Assembly (NCBI RefSeq): GCF_000011245.1 | Contig: NC_004193.1 | Coordinates: 2,272,501-2,336,500 of the forward strand | Origin: Oceanobacillus iheyensis HTE831 | GTDB lineage: Bacteria; Bacillota; Bacilli; Bacillales; Amphibacillaceae | Reading direction: 5' to 3' | Length of the DNA stretch: 64,000 bases | Shown: in pieces, positions 61,701 through 64,000 of the stretch | How the letters are laid out: every line of letters begins with the position of its first letter | Numbering within the stretch: the stretch's first letter is position 1 | Position numbers and translations under genes: made by a program | Notes under the pieces: generated by a model | What the model was told of the DNA's origin: nothing | Databases searched by the model: none | Seen by the model: the letters and a program-made list of their open reading frames with translations, nothing else

Positions 61701-61878
61701 TTTCTCCATCCTTCCAAGTGATTTGCACTTGAAAATCTTTCGTACTTGTAACCGTAGCAGTTGTTTCATTCTGATTATTTACCATATGGACCCGATTACC
61801 ATTCCATAATCGCTCACCATATTTAAATGAAACGTCTCCACACAGTTCTCGTATTTTCTGTTTGGTTAAGGAATACAT
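58723..61878 (-). CDS. SNF2-family helicase with SWIM zinc finger
   Basis: A 1051-residue protein. A SWIM finger ([20 protein letters not shown]; C-x-C..C-x-H) is near residues 55-80. A bacterial SNF2-associated region covers about 350-560. The ATPase has Walker A [15 protein letters not shown], motif II [11 protein letters not shown] (DEAQ), motif III [17 protein letters not shown] and motifs V-VI [43 protein letters not shown]. It resembles the B. subtilis YwqA/YqhH group and is expected to move along double-stranded DNA or displace proteins such as RNA polymerase. First gene of an operon with the macro-domain protein. Confidence 0.93.
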   Translation of the reverse strand: [1051 protein letters not shown]

Positions 61879-62019
61879 ATTTAATCACATCTTTCTTTTC
61901 CTTTACTACCATCGTAAAATATAAAATTCTATAGTATAGTATGGAGGTGTCTCTTTATTATAAAACATCTGAATAAGAACATCTATTTGTATATAGAAAT
62001 GAAAGAAGGTTAAGACGGT

Positions 62020-63591
62020 ATGTCGATAAATAATGAAGTATCAAAACGAAAAACGTTTGCAATTATATCTCACCCAGATGCCGGGAAGACAACGATGACG
62101 GAAAAACTATTGTTGTACGGAAATTTAATACGTTCAGCAGGTACTGTAAAAGGAAAAAAATCTGGTAAATTCGCAACCTCAGATTGGATGGAAATTGAAA
62201 AACAACGTGGGATTTCTGTTACATCTAGTGTAATGAATTTCACTTATGATGATTTGCATATCAATATTCTTGATACACCTGGTCATGAAGATTTTAGTGA
62301 AGATACCTATCGTACATTAACAGCAGTCGATAGCGTGGTTATGATTATTGACTCTACAAAAGGTATCGAGGCTCAAACCATTAAATTATTCAAAGTTTGT
62401 CGGATGCGAGGTATTCCCATTTTCACTTTTATGAACAAATTGGATCGCGAAGGAAAGGAACCCCTTGCTCTTTTAGAAGAACTTGAAGAAGTCTTAGAAA
62501 TTGACACCTATCCAATGAATTGGCCAGCAGGTATGGGAAAAGGTTTCTTAGGAATTTTTGATAGACATGGAGAGCAATTTGTTCAGCATCATCCTGGTGA
62601 TACAGAGACGTATATTCCAAACAACGAATTATCTAATCATAAAGATCTTGTAGAAAACCCAACATTTAAAGATGCACAACAAGAATTAGAATTAGTAACG
62701 GAAGCGGGAAATGAGTATTCTGAAGAAGCTATTTTGCGCGGGGAATTAACACCTGTATTCTTCGGTAGTGCTTTATCTCCATTTGGAGTACAAGTGTTCT
62801 TTGATACATTTATTCATCTTGCACCTAGCCCAACATCACGAAAAACGACAACGGGACCAATTAAACCAGACAATGAAGACTTTTCAGGGTTTATCTTTAA
62901 AATTCAAGCAAACATGAATCCTGCCCATCGTGACCGAATTGCTTTCTTACGAGTATGCTCTGGTAAATTTGAACGTGGTATGACTGTTCGCTTAGCACGA
63001 ACAGGTAAAGAACTAAAACTAGCACAGTCACAACAAATGGTCGCTTCTTCTAGAGATACAGTTGATGAAGCATATGCTGGAGATATTATAGGTGTATATG
63101 ATCCAAATGCCTATCAAATCGGAGATACACTTCTAGTTGGAAAAAACATGTATGAATACGATGAATTGCCACAATTCCCTCCGGAACTATTTAAAAAAGT
63201 TAGTGCAAAAAATGCTTTAAAATCAAAACAGTTCCGAAAAGGAATAGAGCAGTTAGTTCAAGAAGGTGCTATTCAATTATTCCGCGATCAAATGACAGAT
63301 GCTTTTATATTAGGTGCTGTAGGAGAATTGCAATATCAAGTCTTTACTTATCGGATGCAGCATGAATATAATGCAGAAGTTATGCTGGAATCTATTGGTG
63401 AACGTATTCCTCGTTGGTTAAAAGAAGAACAAGTTGATAGAAAGTTATTTGATAGTGGTAATTTACTTGTTAGAGACCGAAACAATCAACCACTTGTGTT
63501 ATTCCGAAATGAATTTGCGTTGAACTGGTTTAAGGACAAAAATCCTGAAGTCGACTTAATTGATCTTTTCGAAGTTAATGATTACACATAA
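62020..63591 (+). CDS. prfC: Peptide chain release factor 3
   Basis: A 523-residue translational GTPase. The G motifs are [18 protein letters not shown] (G1), [10 protein letters not shown] (G2), [14 protein letters not shown] (G3) and [13 protein letters not shown] (G4); the remaining domains are those of RF3 ([56 protein letters not shown]). It recycles RF1/RF2 from the ribosome. GAAGGTTAAGACGG lies before ATG 62020. B. subtilis lacks this gene, but it is common among other Firmicutes. Divergent from the SNF2 operon. Confidence 0.96.
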   Translation: MSINNEVSKRKTFAIISHPDAGKTTMTEKLLLYGNLIRSAGTVKGKKSGKFATSDWMEIEKQRGISVTSSVMNFTYDDLHINILDTPGHEDFSEDTYRTLTAVDSVVMIIDSTKGIEAQTIKLFKVCRMRGIPIFTFMNKLDREGKEPLALLEELEEVLEIDTYPMNWPAGMGKGFLGIFDRHGEQFVQHHPGDTETYIPNNELSNHKDLVENPTFKDAQQELELVTEAGNEYSEEAILRGELTPVFFGSALSPFGVQVFFDTFIHLAPSPTSRKTTTGPIKPDNEDFSGFIFKIQANMNPAHRDRIAFLRVCSGKFERGMTVRLARTGKELKLAQSQQMVASSRDTVDEAYAGDIIGVYDPNAYQIGDTLLVGKNMYEYDELPQFPPELFKKVSAKNALKSKQFRKGIEQLVQEGAIQLFRDQMTDAFILGAVGELQYQVFTYRMQHEYNAEVMLESIGERIPRWLKEEQVDRKLFDSGNLLVRDRNNQPLVLFRNEFALNWFKDKNPEVDLIDLFEVNDYT

Positions 63592-63685
63592 GTTTCCATT
63601 ACATGTTGGGATAAAATTCCCATTCATGATTATAGATCATTCTTTGCATAATAAGGTTATCTTTAATCAAAAGGAGTGGAAACTT

Positions 63686-63886
63686 ATGGGAGAAAGATCT
63701 GAATTTCGAGCTGGTGAAAAAGCGCCGAATAATGGTGTTTATATGGAAATTGGAGAAACTGGTAGTAATGTAAATGACCCACAAATTGTAGAGTTGCAGG
63801 CAGGAGATTCGTTTCCAGATAATACGAATAAAGATCGTGTTTGGGTAAACAAGCGAAAACGCCATCACCCTGGAGTACAAGGATAA
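63686..63886 (+). CDS. YjzC family small protein
   Basis: A 66-residue protein, MGERSEFRAGEKAPNNGVYMEIGETG, with VNDPQIVELQAGDSFPDNTNKDRVWVNKRKRHH; this is the small YjzC family of Bacillaceae. AAAAGGAGTGG is 7 bases before ATG 63686; a longer in-frame start at 63560 inside prfC is rejected. The fold looks like a small beta-rich (possibly zinc-ribbon-like without Cys) domain. Function unknown. Confidence 0.85.
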   Translation: MGERSEFRAGEKAPNNGVYMEIGETGSNVNDPQIVELQAGDSFPDNTNKDRVWVNKRKRHHPGVQG

Positions 63887-63897
63887 ATATAAAATGG

Positions 63898-63961
63898 CTG
63901 GGACATAATTATTTAGAATTACCAATTGGTTTTAACCATAAAGGTCTTAGTTATGTCCCAG
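63898..63961. repeat. Intergenic hairpin of the TGGGACATAA type
   Basis: CTGGGACATAA (63898..63908) and TTATGTCCCAG (63951..63961) are perfect 11-bp inverted arms 42 bases apart, 11 bp past the yjzC-like gene. Similar in form and position to the elements at 28250 and 41811. Confidence 0.7.
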
Positions 63962-64000
63962 ACCCTAAAACTCTAATTTCTTTCAAATATTGTTCTAAAT

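Noticed and set aside
63560..63685. A longer N-terminus for the YjzC-like protein starting inside prfC
   Set aside because: An AAAAGGAGTGG site is just ahead of ATG 63686 and the family starts there.
1..64000. CRISPR arrays, tRNA/rRNA genes, T-box leaders, riboswitches or prophage modules
   Set aside because: No regularly spaced repeats, clover-leaf with TTCGA-type loop, rRNA text, TGGNACCGCG-type T-box or phage structural gene was seen on either strand.

Overview
The window comes from a low-GC Gram-positive bacterium of the Bacillaceae. Gene order at the left end (sftA-ytpR-ytpQ-ytpP / ytoQ / ytoP / ytzB / ytnP) resembles the Bacillus subtilis ytp-yto region. Spore genes (splA-splB), a quinol oxidase operon of qox type, AGGAGG-type ribosome binding sites and many TTG/GTG starts fit this. 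The group IIC intron at 10371..12259 matches, as far as I remember it, the Oceanobacillus iheyensis intron whose ribozyme was solved by crystallography. I therefore infer Oceanobacillus iheyensis or a very close relative. No rRNA, tRNA, CRISPR array or prophage was seen.

Layout. 1-10.4 kb: partial sftA translocase, ytpR/Q/P, ytoQ, a DUF84 NTPase, the M42 peptidase ytoP, a PepSY protein, the lactonase ytnP, a YhdT/PanF-type sodium symporter pair, and yndM. 10.4-12.3 kb: a group IIC intron on the minus strand, sitting just behind a terminator, with an intron-encoded reverse transcriptase interrupted by an amber codon. 12.3-23 kb, all minus: a small unknown gene, a FUSC-type exporter, a succinate-semialdehyde dehydrogenase, HMG-CoA synthase, an RNase H-like protein, sbcC/sbcD and a YkuI-type EAL protein. 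23-28.3 kb: qoxABCD, a small membrane protein and a secreted acidic protein. 28.3-36 kb: a cysteine-cluster protein, the oligopeptide operon appDFABC, and a hemolysin III family protein.

36-48.7 kb: a LexA-box-controlled pair (WYL-like, YolD-like), a MerR-like protein, the methylcitrate operon prpC-prpD-prpB with a divergent LysR regulator, and a chitobiose/cellobiose-type PTS cluster (GH4 phospho-glucosidase, IIC, IIA, IIB, with divergent gntR-chbG). These are followed by a DinB-like protein, a DCC-family protein, a structured intergenic repeat and a hypothetical gene. 48.7-64 kb: a CstA-type transporter, an overlapping aminotransferase / thiamine-diphosphate enzyme pair, a DUF378 protein, an operon of a small gene with splA-splB, a Lys-rich micro-protein, a 2-hydroxyacid dehydrogenase, ornithine aminotransferase, a macro-domain protein behind a SNF2 helicase, release factor 3 and a YjzC-family protein.

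The most notable signals are the intron (its terminator-linked site, the broken maturase, and the way insertion preserved the yndM stop), the SOS-type pair lacking its usual Y-family polymerase, three inverted repeats around the chitobiose operon promoter, and several families of intergenic hairpin repeats. Most of the rest is ordinary Bacillaceae core and metabolic sequence.
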